A stretch of DNA of 64,000 nucleotides, taken from positions 1 through 64,000 of the forward strand of contig JALCNR010000011.1 of the NCBI GenBank assembly GCA_022649165.1. Reading direction: 5' to 3'. Positions 37,083-47,347 of the stretch are shown here, one piece after another. Under the pieces are notes generated by a model that did not search any database, had not been told where the DNA came from, and worked only from the letters and a program-made list of their open reading frames with translations. The stretch is from Actinomyces sp. (GTDB lineage Bacteria; Actinomycetota; Actinomycetes; Actinomycetales; Actinomycetaceae). Position numbers and translations under genes: made by a program. Numbering within the stretch: position 1 is the first letter of the stretch; the number at the start of each line of letters is the position of its first letter.

Positions 37083-39851
37083 ATGGCCATGTCCACCCAG
37101 CCCACACCCGCCCCGCGATCGGTTCCGGCACCCGTGGTGCCGGATCGCGTAGGCGCCGACGGACTGGAGGCGAAGTGGGGCCAGCGCTGGGAGGAGGCGG
37201 GCACCTACGCCTTCGACCGCACCGCCACCCGCCAGCGGGTCTACTCCATCGACACGCCCCCGCCCACGGTCTCAGGCTCCCTGCACGTGGGCCACGTCTT
37301 CTCCTACACGCACACCGACCTCGTCGCCCGCTTCCAGCGCATGCGCGGCAAGGAGGTCTTCTACCCGATGGGCTGGGACGACAACGGCCTGCCCACCGAA
37401 CGCCGCGTGCAGAACTATTACGGCGTGCGGGTGGACACCTCCCTGCCCTACGACCCGGACTTCGTCCCCCCGCACGAGGGCGGGGACGGGAGGTCCATCA
37501 AGTCCCGTGACCAGGTCCCGATCTCGCGGCGCAACTTCGTCGAGCTGTGCGAGCGCCTGACCGTCGACGACGAGCGCCAGTTCGAGGCGCTGTGGCGCCA
37601 CCTGGGCCTGTCGGTGGACTGGACGCACCGCTACCAGACGATCGGCGTGCGCGCCCGCAAGGTCGCCCAGGCCGCTTTCCTGCGCAATCTCGCCCGCGGG
37701 GAGGCCTATCAGGCGGAGGCGCCGGGCCTGTGGGATGTCACTTTCCAGACGGCTGTCGCCCAGGCGGAGCTGGAGAGCCGCGAGTACCCGGGTTTCTACC
37801 ACCGGCTGGCCTTCCACCTCACCGACCCGGAGGCCGCCGCGCGCGCCGCCTCCGCCGGAGCCCCGGTGGAGGACGGCGTGGACGTGTGCATCGAGACGAC
37901 GCGCCCGGAGCTTCTGCCCGCCTGCGTGGCCCTGGTCGCCCATCCCGATGATCCGCGCTACCAGCCCCTCTTCGGCACGACCGTGACGTCCCCGGTGTTC
38001 GGCGTCGAGGTCCCCGTCCTCCCCCACCCGGAGGCGGAGATGGACAAGGGCGCCGGCATCGCGATGTGCTGCACCTTCGGAGACACCACCGACATCGACT
38101 GGTGGCGGGACCTCCACCTGCCGTTGCGCGCGGTCCTGCGCAAGGACGGGCGCCTCCAGACCGAGACCCCCGAGTGGATCACCGACCCAGCGGGACGCGA
38201 GGCTTTCGCCGAGCTGGCCGGGAGGACCACGTTCTCCGCACGCGAGGCCCTGGTGGCGCGCCTTCGGGCCTCCGGCGAGATGCGCGGCGAGCCCACGAAG
38301 ACGCTGCGCCAGACGAACTTCTTCGAGAAGGGCGACAAGCCCCTGGAGATCGTCACCTCCCGCCAGTGGTACATCCGCAACGGCGGGCGCGTCTGGGCCA
38401 ATCCGGCCACCGGCGCGGACCTCAACGGGGAGCTGGTCGCGCGCGGGAAGGAGCTGGCGTTCCACCCCGACTTCATGCGCGTGCGCTACGAGAACTGGGT
38501 GACGGGCCTGAACAACGACTGGTTGGTCTCCCGCCAGCGCTTCTTCGGCGTGCCTTTCCCCCTGTGGTACCGGGTCGGCGCCGACGGCCAGGTGGACCAC
38601 GACCAGGTGCTCACCCCCTCCGAGGACCGCCTGCCCGTCGACCCGGCGACCGACGTCCCCGACGGGTACGCCGAGGACCAGCGCGGCAAGCCGGGCGGTT
38701 TCGCCGCGGAGCTGGACATCATGGACACGTGGGCGACCTCGTCCCTGTCCCCGGAGATCGTCTCCGGATGGCTGGAGGACGACGACCTCTTCTCCCGCGT
38801 CTATCCGATGGACCTGCGTCCCCAGGGCCAGGACATCATCCGCACCTGGCTGTTCTCCACCGTCGTGCGCGCCCACCTCGAGTTCGGCGCCCTACCCTGG
38901 GGGCACGCCGCGATCTCCGGCTGGATCCTGGACTCCGATCACAAGAAGATGTCGAAGTCCAAGGGCAATGTGGTCACGCCCATGGGCCTGCTGGAGAAGT
39001 ACGGCTCGGACGCCGTGCGCTACTGGGCGGCCTCGGCCAGGCTCGGCCTGGACCCGGCCTTCGACGAGTCCCAGATGAAGATCGGGCGCCGCTTGGCCAT
39101 CAAGGTCCTCAACGCCTCGAAGTTCGCGCTCACCATGGGCGCCGAGGGCGCCCCCCTCGACCTGGATCCGGCCCACGTCACCGAGGCCTTGGACCGGTCG
39201 GTCCTCGCCGAGCTCGCCCGGGTCGTCGAGGTGGCCACGGCCGCCCTGGAGGACTACGACCATGCGAAGGCCCTGGAGGCCACGGAGTCCTTCTTCTGGA
39301 CCTTCTGCGACGACTACCTCGAACTGGTCAAGGACCGAGCCTACAACCGCGACGGCGCCTGGCCGGAGGTGGCGGCTCAGTCGGCCCGCGCCGCGCTGGC
39401 CCTCGTCATCGACACGGTCGTGCGCCTGTTGGCCCCGTTCCTGCCCTTCGTCACGGAGGAGGTGTGGTCCTGGTACCGCCCGGGCTCCGTGCACCGCGCC
39501 GCGTGGCCGGCCCCGGCGGAGCTCGGCGAGGCCGCTGCCTCGGGCGATCCCGCGGTCCTGCGCGTCGCCTCGGCCGCCCTCATCGTCCTGCGCCGCGTGA
39601 AGTCCGAGGCGAAGGTCTCCCCGCGGACCCCCTTCCTCGCTGTCACGGTCGCCGCCGCCGAGGCCGCGCTGCCCGTCCTCGAGGAGGTCTCCCAGGATCT
39701 GCGCGCCGCCACCAAGGTCTCCGGCGGGCTCGGGCTCGCCGCTCTCACCGGGGACGAGGCCGGCCCCGCGGACCCCTGGGACGGGATGCGCGTCCAGGAC
39801 GTCAAGCTGGGCGAGGCCCCGGCGAAGGTCAGGAGGCCGAAGGAGGGCTGA
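37083..39851 (+). CDS. valS: Valyl-tRNA synthetase, archaeal-like subtype
   Basis: 922 residues from the ATG at 37083 (CAGGAG just upstream). A class I synthetase: the HIGH motif is HVGH near residue 68, and KMSKSKGN lies near 621. The editing (CP1) domain lies between, with TTRPELLPACVALVAHP. The segment after the HIGH motif reads YPMGWDDNGLPTERRVQNYY, as in archaeal-type ValS, where typical bacterial enzymes have PGTDHAGIATQ. The C-terminal coiled coil common in bacterial ValS is not apparent. It charges tRNA-Val. No T-box or other leader element is apparent in the 115 bp upstream. Confidence 0.95.
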   Translation: MAMSTQPTPAPRSVPAPVVPDRVGADGLEAKWGQRWEEAGTYAFDRTATRQRVYSIDTPPPTVSGSLHVGHVFSYTHTDLVARFQRMRGKEVFYPMGWDDNGLPTERRVQNYYGVRVDTSLPYDPDFVPPHEGGDGRSIKSRDQVPISRRNFVELCERLTVDDERQFEALWRHLGLSVDWTHRYQTIGVRARKVAQAAFLRNLARGEAYQAEAPGLWDVTFQTAVAQAELESREYPGFYHRLAFHLTDPEAAARAASAGAPVEDGVDVCIETTRPELLPACVALVAHPDDPRYQPLFGTTVTSPVFGVEVPVLPHPEAEMDKGAGIAMCCTFGDTTDIDWWRDLHLPLRAVLRKDGRLQTETPEWITDPAGREAFAELAGRTTFSAREALVARLRASGEMRGEPTKTLRQTNFFEKGDKPLEIVTSRQWYIRNGGRVWANPATGADLNGELVARGKELAFHPDFMRVRYENWVTGLNNDWLVSRQRFFGVPFPLWYRVGADGQVDHDQVLTPSEDRLPVDPATDVPDGYAEDQRGKPGGFAAELDIMDTWATSSLSPEIVSGWLEDDDLFSRVYPMDLRPQGQDIIRTWLFSTVVRAHLEFGALPWGHAAISGWILDSDHKKMSKSKGNVVTPMGLLEKYGSDAVRYWAASARLGLDPAFDESQMKIGRRLAIKVLNASKFALTMGAEGAPLDLDPAHVTEALDRSVLAELARVVEVATAALEDYDHAKALEATESFFWTFCDDYLELVKDRAYNRDGAWPEVAAQSARAALALVIDTVVRLLAPFLPFVTEEVWSWYRPGSVHRAAWPAPAELGEAAASGDPAVLRVASAALIVLRRVKSEAKVSPRTPFLAVTVAAAEAALPVLEEVSQDLRAATKVSGGLGLAALTGDEAGPADPWDGMRVQDVKLGEAPAKVRRPKEG

Positions 39852-39943
39852 GGCCCGGGCGGCGGGCCGGACGAGCACCATCCGGACGGCCCCGGACCCC
39901 GTCGGGGGCTGGGGGCGTGCGCACACCAGTGAGGAGTGAAGCG

Positions 39944-41956
39944 ATGACGGCACCATCACCACAGCAGAAGAAGGGACCCGGCCGGACGCCCGGCCGAGGC
40001 CCGGGTCGCGGCCAGGCGGAGCCCGCCACGGCCATGCCGGCGCCCCTCGGCGTCGAGGAGGCCACGGCGGGAGCCCCCGTGCCCCTGGGTTCCCCGTCCT
40101 TCCTGCGGGACACGGTCGCCGGCCGGCGCGAAGGCTCGCCCGTGTGGCTGGGCCCCGACCTCGTCACCGTCGAGGAGACGACGACGATCCCCTACCTGCT
40201 GCAGCGCCGCATCCAGCGTTCCGCCCGCCGCGCGCTCATCGAGGTCAAGTCCGGAATGGGCGACACGTGGACGGCCCTGAGCGCCAGCCAGTTCTACGAC
40301 CAGGTGCAGGACGTCGCCGCCGGCCTGATCGGCATGGGCCTGGAGTTCGGGGACGCCGTCGCCATCATGTCGCGCACCCGCTACGAGTGGACGCTCCTGG
40401 ACTACGCCTGCTGGTACGCGGGCCTCGTCCCCGTGCCGATCTACGAGACCTCCTCACTGGAGCAGGCGCGCTTCATCCTCAGCGACGCCGACGTCAAGCT
40501 GGCGGTCGCGGAGACCGTGACCATGTCGGAGCTGGTCCGCGCGGCGGGCTCGGACCGCCCGGGTCTGCGGGTGCTGTCGCTGGACCAGGAGGCCATCCAC
40601 ACGATCAAGGATGCCGCGGTGGGCATCACGCGCGCCCAGGTCGCCGCCCGGACGGATCGGCTGAGGGCCTCCGACGTCGCGACGATCGTCTACACCTCGG
40701 GCACCACGGGACGCCCCAAGGGCACCGTCATCAGCCATGGCAACTTCGCCGAGGGCATCGTCAACGCCCTGCGATGGATGCCGGAGGTCAATGCGAGCCC
40801 GAACTCCCGGTTCCTGCTGTTCCTCCCCCTCGCGCACGTCTTCGCGCGCTTCATCGAGGTCTTCCAGCTGTCGGGCGAAGGCGTCCTGGGCCACGTCTCG
40901 GACACGAAGAACCTGCTCCCCGACCTCCATGCCTTCCGGCCGACCTTCGTCTTCGTCGTCCCGCGCGTCTTGGAGAAGGTCTACAACTCCGCGGACGCGC
41001 AGCAGGGGGCCGGCGTCAAGCAGAAGATGTTCCGCTGGGCGGCGAACGTCGCCGTCCAGTACTCCAAGGCCCAGGACACCGCGGAGGGCCCCTCGGCTGC
41101 GCTGCGCGCCCAGCACGCCGTCGCCGACAGGCTGGTCTTCTCGAAGATCCGCGCGCTCGTGGGCGGCAACCTCGAGTTCTTCATCTGCGGCGGCGCCCCC
41201 CTGTCGGAGCGCCTCGCGCGTTTCTACACGGGCCTGGGGCTCACGGTCCTGGAGGGCTACGGCCTGACCGAGACGGTCGGCCCCATCTCCGTGAGTACGC
41301 CGAGCCTCAACAAGATCGGCACCGTCGGTTCCCTGCTGCCGAAGGCCTCGGTGGTGGTCTCCGACGACGGCGAGATCCTGGTCAAGGGGCCGATGGTCTT
41401 CCAGCGGTACCACAACGACCCCGATGCCACGTCCGCGGCCTTCACTGAGGACGGCTGGTTCCGCACCGGCGACCTCGGCTCCGTGGACGAGGACGGCTAC
41501 ATCCACGTGACGGGACGGCTCAAGGAGCTCATCGTGACGGCCGGGGGCAAGAACGTCTCCCCCGCAGCCGTCGAGGACGACCTCACCAGCCATCCGCTGA
41601 TCAGCCAGATCGTGGTCGTGGGCGACAAGAGGCCCTTCATCGCCGCGCTCGTCACGCTGGACGCGGAGATGCTGCCCGTGTGGCTGAGGAACCACGGCCT
41701 GCCGCAGATGTCGGTGGCGGAGGCCGCCAGCAACATCGAGGTCCTCAACTCGCTCCAGCGCGCGATCGACCGGGCGAACAAGCACGTGTCCCGGGCGGAG
41801 TCGATCCGCAAGTTCACGGTCCTCACGACGGACTTCACCGAGGCGAACGGCCTGCTCACGCCCTCGCTCAAGGTCAAGCGCGGCGCGGTGCTCGCCCGTT
41901 ACAAGGACGTCATCGACGACATCTACGGCGGCCCGGTGCCCGAGGCCGGCCACTGA
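39944..41956 (+). CDS. Long-chain fatty-acid--CoA ligase (AMP-forming)
   Basis: 670 residues from the ATG at 39944, with GAGGAG 7 bases upstream; upstream codons in frame are the shadow of valS. A Pro/Gly-rich N-terminal tail of about 30 residues precedes the ANL-superfamily domain. The AMP/P-loop motif IVYTSGTTGRPKG lies at about 247-259, then FLPLAHVFAR, GYGLTETVGP, DGWFRTGDLG and the hinge GRLKELIVTAGGKNVSP. It activates fatty acids to acyl-CoA at the membrane face, and is of the FadD15-like group common in actinobacteria. Confidence 0.92.
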   Translation: MTAPSPQQKKGPGRTPGRGPGRGQAEPATAMPAPLGVEEATAGAPVPLGSPSFLRDTVAGRREGSPVWLGPDLVTVEETTTIPYLLQRRIQRSARRALIEVKSGMGDTWTALSASQFYDQVQDVAAGLIGMGLEFGDAVAIMSRTRYEWTLLDYACWYAGLVPVPIYETSSLEQARFILSDADVKLAVAETVTMSELVRAAGSDRPGLRVLSLDQEAIHTIKDAAVGITRAQVAARTDRLRASDVATIVYTSGTTGRPKGTVISHGNFAEGIVNALRWMPEVNASPNSRFLLFLPLAHVFARFIEVFQLSGEGVLGHVSDTKNLLPDLHAFRPTFVFVVPRVLEKVYNSADAQQGAGVKQKMFRWAANVAVQYSKAQDTAEGPSAALRAQHAVADRLVFSKIRALVGGNLEFFICGGAPLSERLARFYTGLGLTVLEGYGLTETVGPISVSTPSLNKIGTVGSLLPKASVVVSDDGEILVKGPMVFQRYHNDPDATSAAFTEDGWFRTGDLGSVDEDGYIHVTGRLKELIVTAGGKNVSPAAVEDDLTSHPLISQIVVVGDKRPFIAALVTLDAEMLPVWLRNHGLPQMSVAEAASNIEVLNSLQRAIDRANKHVSRAESIRKFTVLTTDFTEANGLLTPSLKVKRGAVLARYKDVIDDIYGGPVPEAGH

Positions 41957-41957
41957 G

Positions 41958-42416
41958 GTGCCCGCCCCCACCCGCCCCCGGCGGCTCGTCCCCGCGGCGA
42001 GTGCGGTGATCGTGAACGACCTGGGTCAGGTGCTGCTCGTTCGCCGCGGCCGCGAACCGCAGCGCGGGCTGTGGTCCGTGCCGGGCGGGCATGTCGAGAG
42101 GGGCGAGACCTTCCAGGACGCCGCGCGGCGCGAGGCCCTTGAGGAGACGGGCCTGCGGGTCAGGATCGGGCGTGAGCTGTGGAGGCTGACGTCCCCGACC
42201 GGCGACGGAGGGCTGTTCGACATCAGGGACTTCGCCGCGACCGTGGTGGGCGGGGAGCTCCGGACGGGTGACGACGCCGACGCCCTGTGCTGGGCGGGAC
42301 CGGAGGAGCTGGCGTCGCTGCCCCTGACGGACGATCTGGACGTCTACCTCCGCAGGGCGGGAATCGCCGTCACCGGACCGGCGGGAGGGTCCCCTGCCGG
42401 TACTCCTCCTGGATGA
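41958..42416 (+). CDS. NUDIX hydrolase
   Basis: 152 residues with a GTG start one base after the stop of the acyl-CoA ligase gene. The full Nudix box lies at about 44-66 (GGHVERGETFQDAARREALE, then ETGL), with the two catalytic Glu pairs present. The length and simple architecture fit a house-cleaning pyrophosphatase of the MutT/ADP-ribose type; the substrate is not readable. The 3' end overlaps the convergent chorismate mutase gene by 47 bp. Confidence 0.92.
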   Translation: MPAPTRPRRLVPAASAVIVNDLGQVLLVRRGREPQRGLWSVPGGHVERGETFQDAARREALEETGLRVRIGRELWRLTSPTGDGGLFDIRDFAATVVGGELRTGDDADALCWAGPEELASLPLTDDLDVYLRRAGIAVTGPAGGSPAGTPPG

Positions 42417-42713
42417 CCTCGTGGTGGCGGATGACCTCCGTGACCATGAAGGACAGGAACTTCTCCGCGAAGTCTGGGTCCAGCCCGGACTCCTCGGCCA
42501 GGCGCCGGAGGCGCTCGACCTGCCTGGCCTCCCGGCCCGGATCGGCGGGGGGAAGGCCGTGACGGGCCTTGATGTGCCCGACGCGCTGGGTGCAGCGGAA
42601 CCGCTCGGCGAGGATGTGGATGAGGGCCGCGTCGATGTTGTCGATCGTGGCGCGCGCCTCGATGAGGTCCGTGGGGATCCCGCTCTCCGGGATCGGGCCC
42701 TCCCCGGACGCCA

Positions 42714-42714
<1 letters not shown>
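42370..42714 (-). CDS. Chorismate mutase, AroQ type
   Basis: 114 residues from the ATG at 42714, which shares one base with the clpX stop (TGATG). An all-helical AroQ fold: helix 1 has IEARATIDNIDAALIHILAE with the Arg and Asp that bind chorismate, helix 2 has VGHIKARHGLP with the catalytic Lys, and helix 3 has FLSFMVTEVIRHHEVIQ with the Glu/Gln region. It converts chorismate to prephenate for Phe/Tyr synthesis. Translation is probably coupled to clpX. Confidence 0.92.
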
Positions 42715-43973
<1,259 letters not shown>

Positions 43974-44110
43974 GGGACCCTCCTCCCCGAGTACCTGGTG
44001 TCCCTTGTCATCAGCCTATTGCAGCGCTCCGGCCGATGCGACCCGATTCCGCCCGTGTCCCCGCCTGGCGGCGCCTTCCCCGGCGGGCCGGCGAAGGCGC
44101 CGCCTGCGGT

Positions 44111-44782
44111 TCACTCCGCCTTGCGGGAGACGAGCACCTGGTCGATGAGCCCGTAGTCGAGAGCCTCTTGGGCGGTGAGGATCTTGTCGCGCTCGATGTC
44201 GCGGCGCACCTGGTCGGCGGTCTTGTTCGAGTGCTTGGCCAGCGTCTCCTCGAGCCACACGCGCATGCGGTCGATCTCGTCGGCGACGATCTGGATGTCC
44301 GAGGCCTGCCCCTGCACCCCTTCCATCGCCGGCTGGTGGATGAGGACGCGCGCATTGGGCAGGGCCAGGCGCTTGCCCGGCGAACCCGCCGCCAGCAGCA
44401 CGGCCGCGGCCGACGCCGCCTGGCCCAGGCACACGGTCTGGATCTGCGGCTTGACGTAGAGCATCGTGTCGTAGATCGCGGTGAGGGCCGTGAAGGATCC
44501 GCCGGGGCTGTTGATGTACATCGTGATGAGGGAGTCCGGGTCCTGGGACTCCAGGACCAGCAGCTGCGCCATCACGTCGTCGGCGGAGGCGTCGTCCACC
44601 TGGACGCCCATGAAGACGATGCGGTCCTCGAAGAGCTTCGCATAGGGGTCCTGCCGCTTGAAGCCGTAGGCCGTGCGCTCCTCGAAGGAGGGCAGGACGT
44701 AGCGCGACTGCGGCAGCGTCCCCGCCTGGCCGGCTGCGGACATCTGGCGGGAGATCGCCTCGAAGTAGGGTCGGGAGCTCAT
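44111..44782 (-). CDS. clpP2: ATP-dependent Clp protease proteolytic subunit 2
   Basis: 223 residues from the ATG at 44782, one base after the clpP1 stop. Catalytic Ser124 (GQAASAAAVLL) and His149 (RVLIHQP) are present, with the Asp further on (region IERDKILTAQEALDYGLID). The N-terminal extension of about 45 residues is longer than in ClpP1, as in actinobacterial ClpP2. It forms mixed ClpP1P2 tetradecamers. Confidence 0.97.
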   Translation of the reverse strand: MSSRPYFEAISRQMSAAGQAGTLPQSRYVLPSFEERTAYGFKRQDPYAKLFEDRIVFMGVQVDDASADDVMAQLLVLESQDPDSLITMYINSPGGSFTALTAIYDTMLYVKPQIQTVCLGQAASAAAVLLAAGSPGKRLALPNARVLIHQPAMEGVQGQASDIQIVADEIDRMRVWLEETLAKHSNKTADQVRRDIERDKILTAQEALDYGLIDQVLVSRKAE

Positions 44783-44783
44783 G

Positions 44784-45443
44784 TCAGTTCTCTCCGTTCT
44801 GGCCGTCGGACTGCGCGTCGCCGGAGGGGGCCGAGGCGCGGCGCCCGACCTCCTGGGGCGTGCTGATGACACGGTCGACGAAGCCGTACTCCAGGGCCTC
44901 CTGAGCGGAGAACCAGTGGTCGCGGTCCGAGTCGGCCTCGATCTGCTCGACGGACTTGCCCGTGCGCTCGGCGGTGATGCCCGCCAGTTCCTTCTTCATC
45001 TTGAGGATGAGGTCGGCGTTGATGCGGATGTCGGTCGCGGAGCCTCCGGCGCCGCCCGAGGGCTGATGCATGAGCACGCGCGTGTGGGGTGTGACGTAGC
45101 GCTTGCCCGGCGCGCCGGCGGTGAGCAGGAACTGGCCCATGGAGGCCGCCAGACCCATCGCCACGGTGACGACATCGGGCTTGACGTACTGCATCGTGTC
45201 GTAGATCGCCATGCCGGCCGTGACCGAGCCCCCGGGGCTGTTGATGTACAGGTAGATGTCGCGCTCGGGATCCTCGGCGGCCAGCAGCAGCAGCTGCGCG
45301 CAGATCGCGTTCGCGTTCTCGTCGCGGACCTCGCCGTTGAGCCAGATGATCCGCTCCTTGAGCAGGCGCTGGTAGACCGAGTCGCCCAGCCCGGCTCCGC
45401 TGCCCGGCCCCTCGGCCGTCGCGGTGTTGTGCACGTCGCTCAC
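44784..45443 (-). CDS. clpP1: ATP-dependent Clp protease proteolytic subunit 1
   Basis: 219 residues. Catalytic Ser101 ([10 protein letters not shown]) and His126 (RVLMHQP) are visible, and the C-terminal region with [18 protein letters not shown] holds the remaining motif. The head region has the [20 protein letters not shown] handle stretch. It is translationally linked to clpP2 (one-base gap) and separated from tig by 237 bp that contain a strong hairpin. Confidence 0.97.
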   Translation of the reverse strand: MSDVHNTATAEGPGSGAGLGDSVYQRLLKERIIWLNGEVRDENANAICAQLLLLAAEDPERDIYLYINSPGGSVTAGMAIYDTMQYVKPDVVTVAMGLAASMGQFLLTAGAPGKRYVTPHTRVLMHQPSGGAGGSATDIRINADLILKMKKELAGITAERTGKSVEQIEADSDRDHWFSAQEALEYGFVDRVISTPQEVGRRASAPSGDAQSDGQNGEN

Positions 45444-45588
45444 GTGTCGTCCCTCCGTCCGTGGTCCCCGTTTCGGGGGCCGGTTCCGGGCTCCAACCTA
45501 TCCGTTCCTCGCGGTGCGGGGATGCCCCCGACCGGGGTTTTCGCTCAAGGCGCAGGCTCGTGCGTTCGGACGGCTCCGGCGATGATGT

Positions 45589-45632
45589 CGACCGGCGGGG
45601 CCGGCCCCGCTGGGAGGCGGCCCCGCCGGTCG
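45589..45632 (-). terminator. GC-rich hairpin between tig and clpP1
   Basis: A perfect 13-bp stem (45589-45601 with 45620-45632) around an 18-base loop, 49 bp after the tig stop. There is no T tract on either side, so it may attenuate or stabilise the tig transcript rather than end it fully. Confidence 0.5.
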
Positions 45633-45680
45633 CGGGTCCTCGGTCGTCCTCGTCATGGGCGAGGACGCGCGCTCACGCGC

Positions 45681-47078
45681 TCACTTGACGTCGGTCTCCT
45701 CCGCGGGAGCGGCGGAGGCGTCCGCATCGGCGGCCTCGTCGGAATCCGTCTCCTCGGGCGCAGGCGCGGCGTCGCCGGAAGCGGCGGTCCCGTCGGCGGC
45801 CTCGTCCTCGTCCCCGTCGTCGCCGAAGAACGGGGTGAGGTCGACGTCGCCGCCCTCAGAGTCCTTGACGGTCACCGAACGCAGGGCCTGGATGAGGGCC
45901 TTGGTGCGGCCCAACTGGCCGACCAGCTCGGAGACCTGGGAGGAGTCCTGGATCATCTGGTTGATGTCCATGCCGAAGGTCTGGGACATCTGGATCATGT
46001 AGTCGATGAGCTCCTGCTGGGAGACCTTGACCTCGTAGCGTTCGGCCAGGGACTCGGAGAGGATCTCCTCGCGCAGTTCGCGCTCGACGTCCGCGCGCGC
46101 CGTCGACCTCTCCTCCTCCGAGGCGTCCTCGGAGACGCGGTGGCCGACCTCGTGGTTGACGACGTCGGCGGGCAGCAGGATCTCGGTGCGCTCCAGGAGG
46201 ACATCGATCAGCTTGGTTCGGGCCTCGACGGCCTGCTCGGAGCGCTTGGAGTTCGCGGCCTGCTCGCGCAGGTCATCGGTGAGCTCGGCGATCGTGTCGA
46301 ACTCGGAGACCATCTGGGCGAACTCGTCGTCGGCCTCCGGCAGCTCGCGGGTCTTCACGGAGTGGACGTGGAGGGAGACCTCCGCCTCCTCGCCCTCGTG
46401 GTCGCCGCCTTTGAGGACGGACGTGAACGTGACGTCATCGCCGGCGTGCGTGCCGCGCAACGCCTTGTCCTGGCCGTCGAGCATCGTGCCCGAGCCGATC
46501 TCGTAGGAGACCTCGGAGACGGAGTCGACCTCCTCGCCGTCGACCGTCGCTGTGAGGTCGATGGTGACGAAGTCGCCGGTCTTGGCCTGGCGCTTGACCG
46601 GCTTGAGGGAGGCGAAGCGGCCGCGCAGCTCGTCAAGCTCCTTGTGCACGTCCTCGTCGGTGACGGCCGTGGCCTGGACCTCGATGACCGTGTCCTCGCC
46701 GATCTCGGGCAGCTCGAAGGCGGGGACCACGTCGACCTCGGCGGTGAAGACCATCTGGCCTCCCTGGGCGCCCTTCGTGTTCGGGATCTCCGTGACCTCG
46801 ACATCGGGCTGGGCCATCGGACGCAGCTTGTTCTCCGCGACCGCGCGGGAGTACGTCCCCGGCAGCACCTCGTTGACGGCCTGCTCGATGACGGCCGCGC
46901 GGCCGAAACGCTGGTCGATGATGCGAGGGGGCACGTGACCCTTGCGGAACCCGGGGATCGCGACCTGGGACGAGATGTCCTTGTAGGCCTTGTCCATCTC
47001 CGGCTTCAGTTCCTCATACGGAACCTCGACCGTCAGACGCACCTTGGTGGGCTCGAGGGTCTCAACAGTGCTCTTCAC
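45681..47078 (-). CDS. tig: Trigger factor, ribosome-associated chaperone
   Basis: 465 residues from the GTG at 47078 (TTGGAG upstream); an ATG at 47132 would add an atypical tail. The ribosome-docking signature GFRKGHVP lies at 43-50, the central FKBP-type domain has KTGDFVTIDLTATVDGEE, and the C-terminal helical arms run to about 425. The last ~40 residues are an Asp/Glu/Ala-rich acidic tail. It shields nascent chains at the exit tunnel; placement before clpP1-clpP2-clpX is conserved. Confidence 0.97.
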   Translation of the reverse strand: MKSTVETLEPTKVRLTVEVPYEELKPEMDKAYKDISSQVAIPGFRKGHVPPRIIDQRFGRAAVIEQAVNEVLPGTYSRAVAENKLRPMAQPDVEVTEIPNTKGAQGGQMVFTAEVDVVPAFELPEIGEDTVIEVQATAVTDEDVHKELDELRGRFASLKPVKRQAKTGDFVTIDLTATVDGEEVDSVSEVSYEIGSGTMLDGQDKALRGTHAGDDVTFTSVLKGGDHEGEEAEVSLHVHSVKTRELPEADDEFAQMVSEFDTIAELTDDLREQAANSKRSEQAVEARTKLIDVLLERTEILLPADVVNHEVGHRVSEDASEEERSTARADVERELREEILSESLAERYEVKVSQQELIDYMIQMSQTFGMDINQMIQDSSQVSELVGQLGRTKALIQALRSVTVKDSEGGDVDLTPFFGDDGDEDEAADGTAASGDAAPAPEETDSDEAADADASAAPAEETDVK

Positions 47079-47347
47079 GTGTGTGCACTCCAACAATTCT
47101 TCTGGGACGCCCCGATTCCGGGCGCATGACAACCCGTCAATCCTACGACAGCCATGCGCGCGCTGTCTCCCACGCCCTGGGCCCGGTCCCGCGGCCGGGC
47201 CGGTATCCTCGGCGGCGACTCGGGCGGGCTGCCGCGCGATGCGGCGCTGAGACCCCTTCCGCCGCCCATGGGGCGCCTCGATGACCGGCGTCGACCAGAT
47301 CGCGCGGGATCTGTGCGCAACGCCACATCGTGGGGCACGATGGAGCC

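Noticed and set aside
38066-39943. Upstream extension of the acyl-CoA ligase frame to 1296 codons, which would look like a giant fusion protein
   Set aside because: The first 626 codons are a shadow of valS in another frame; a strong ribosome site and ATG at 39944 start the real gene.
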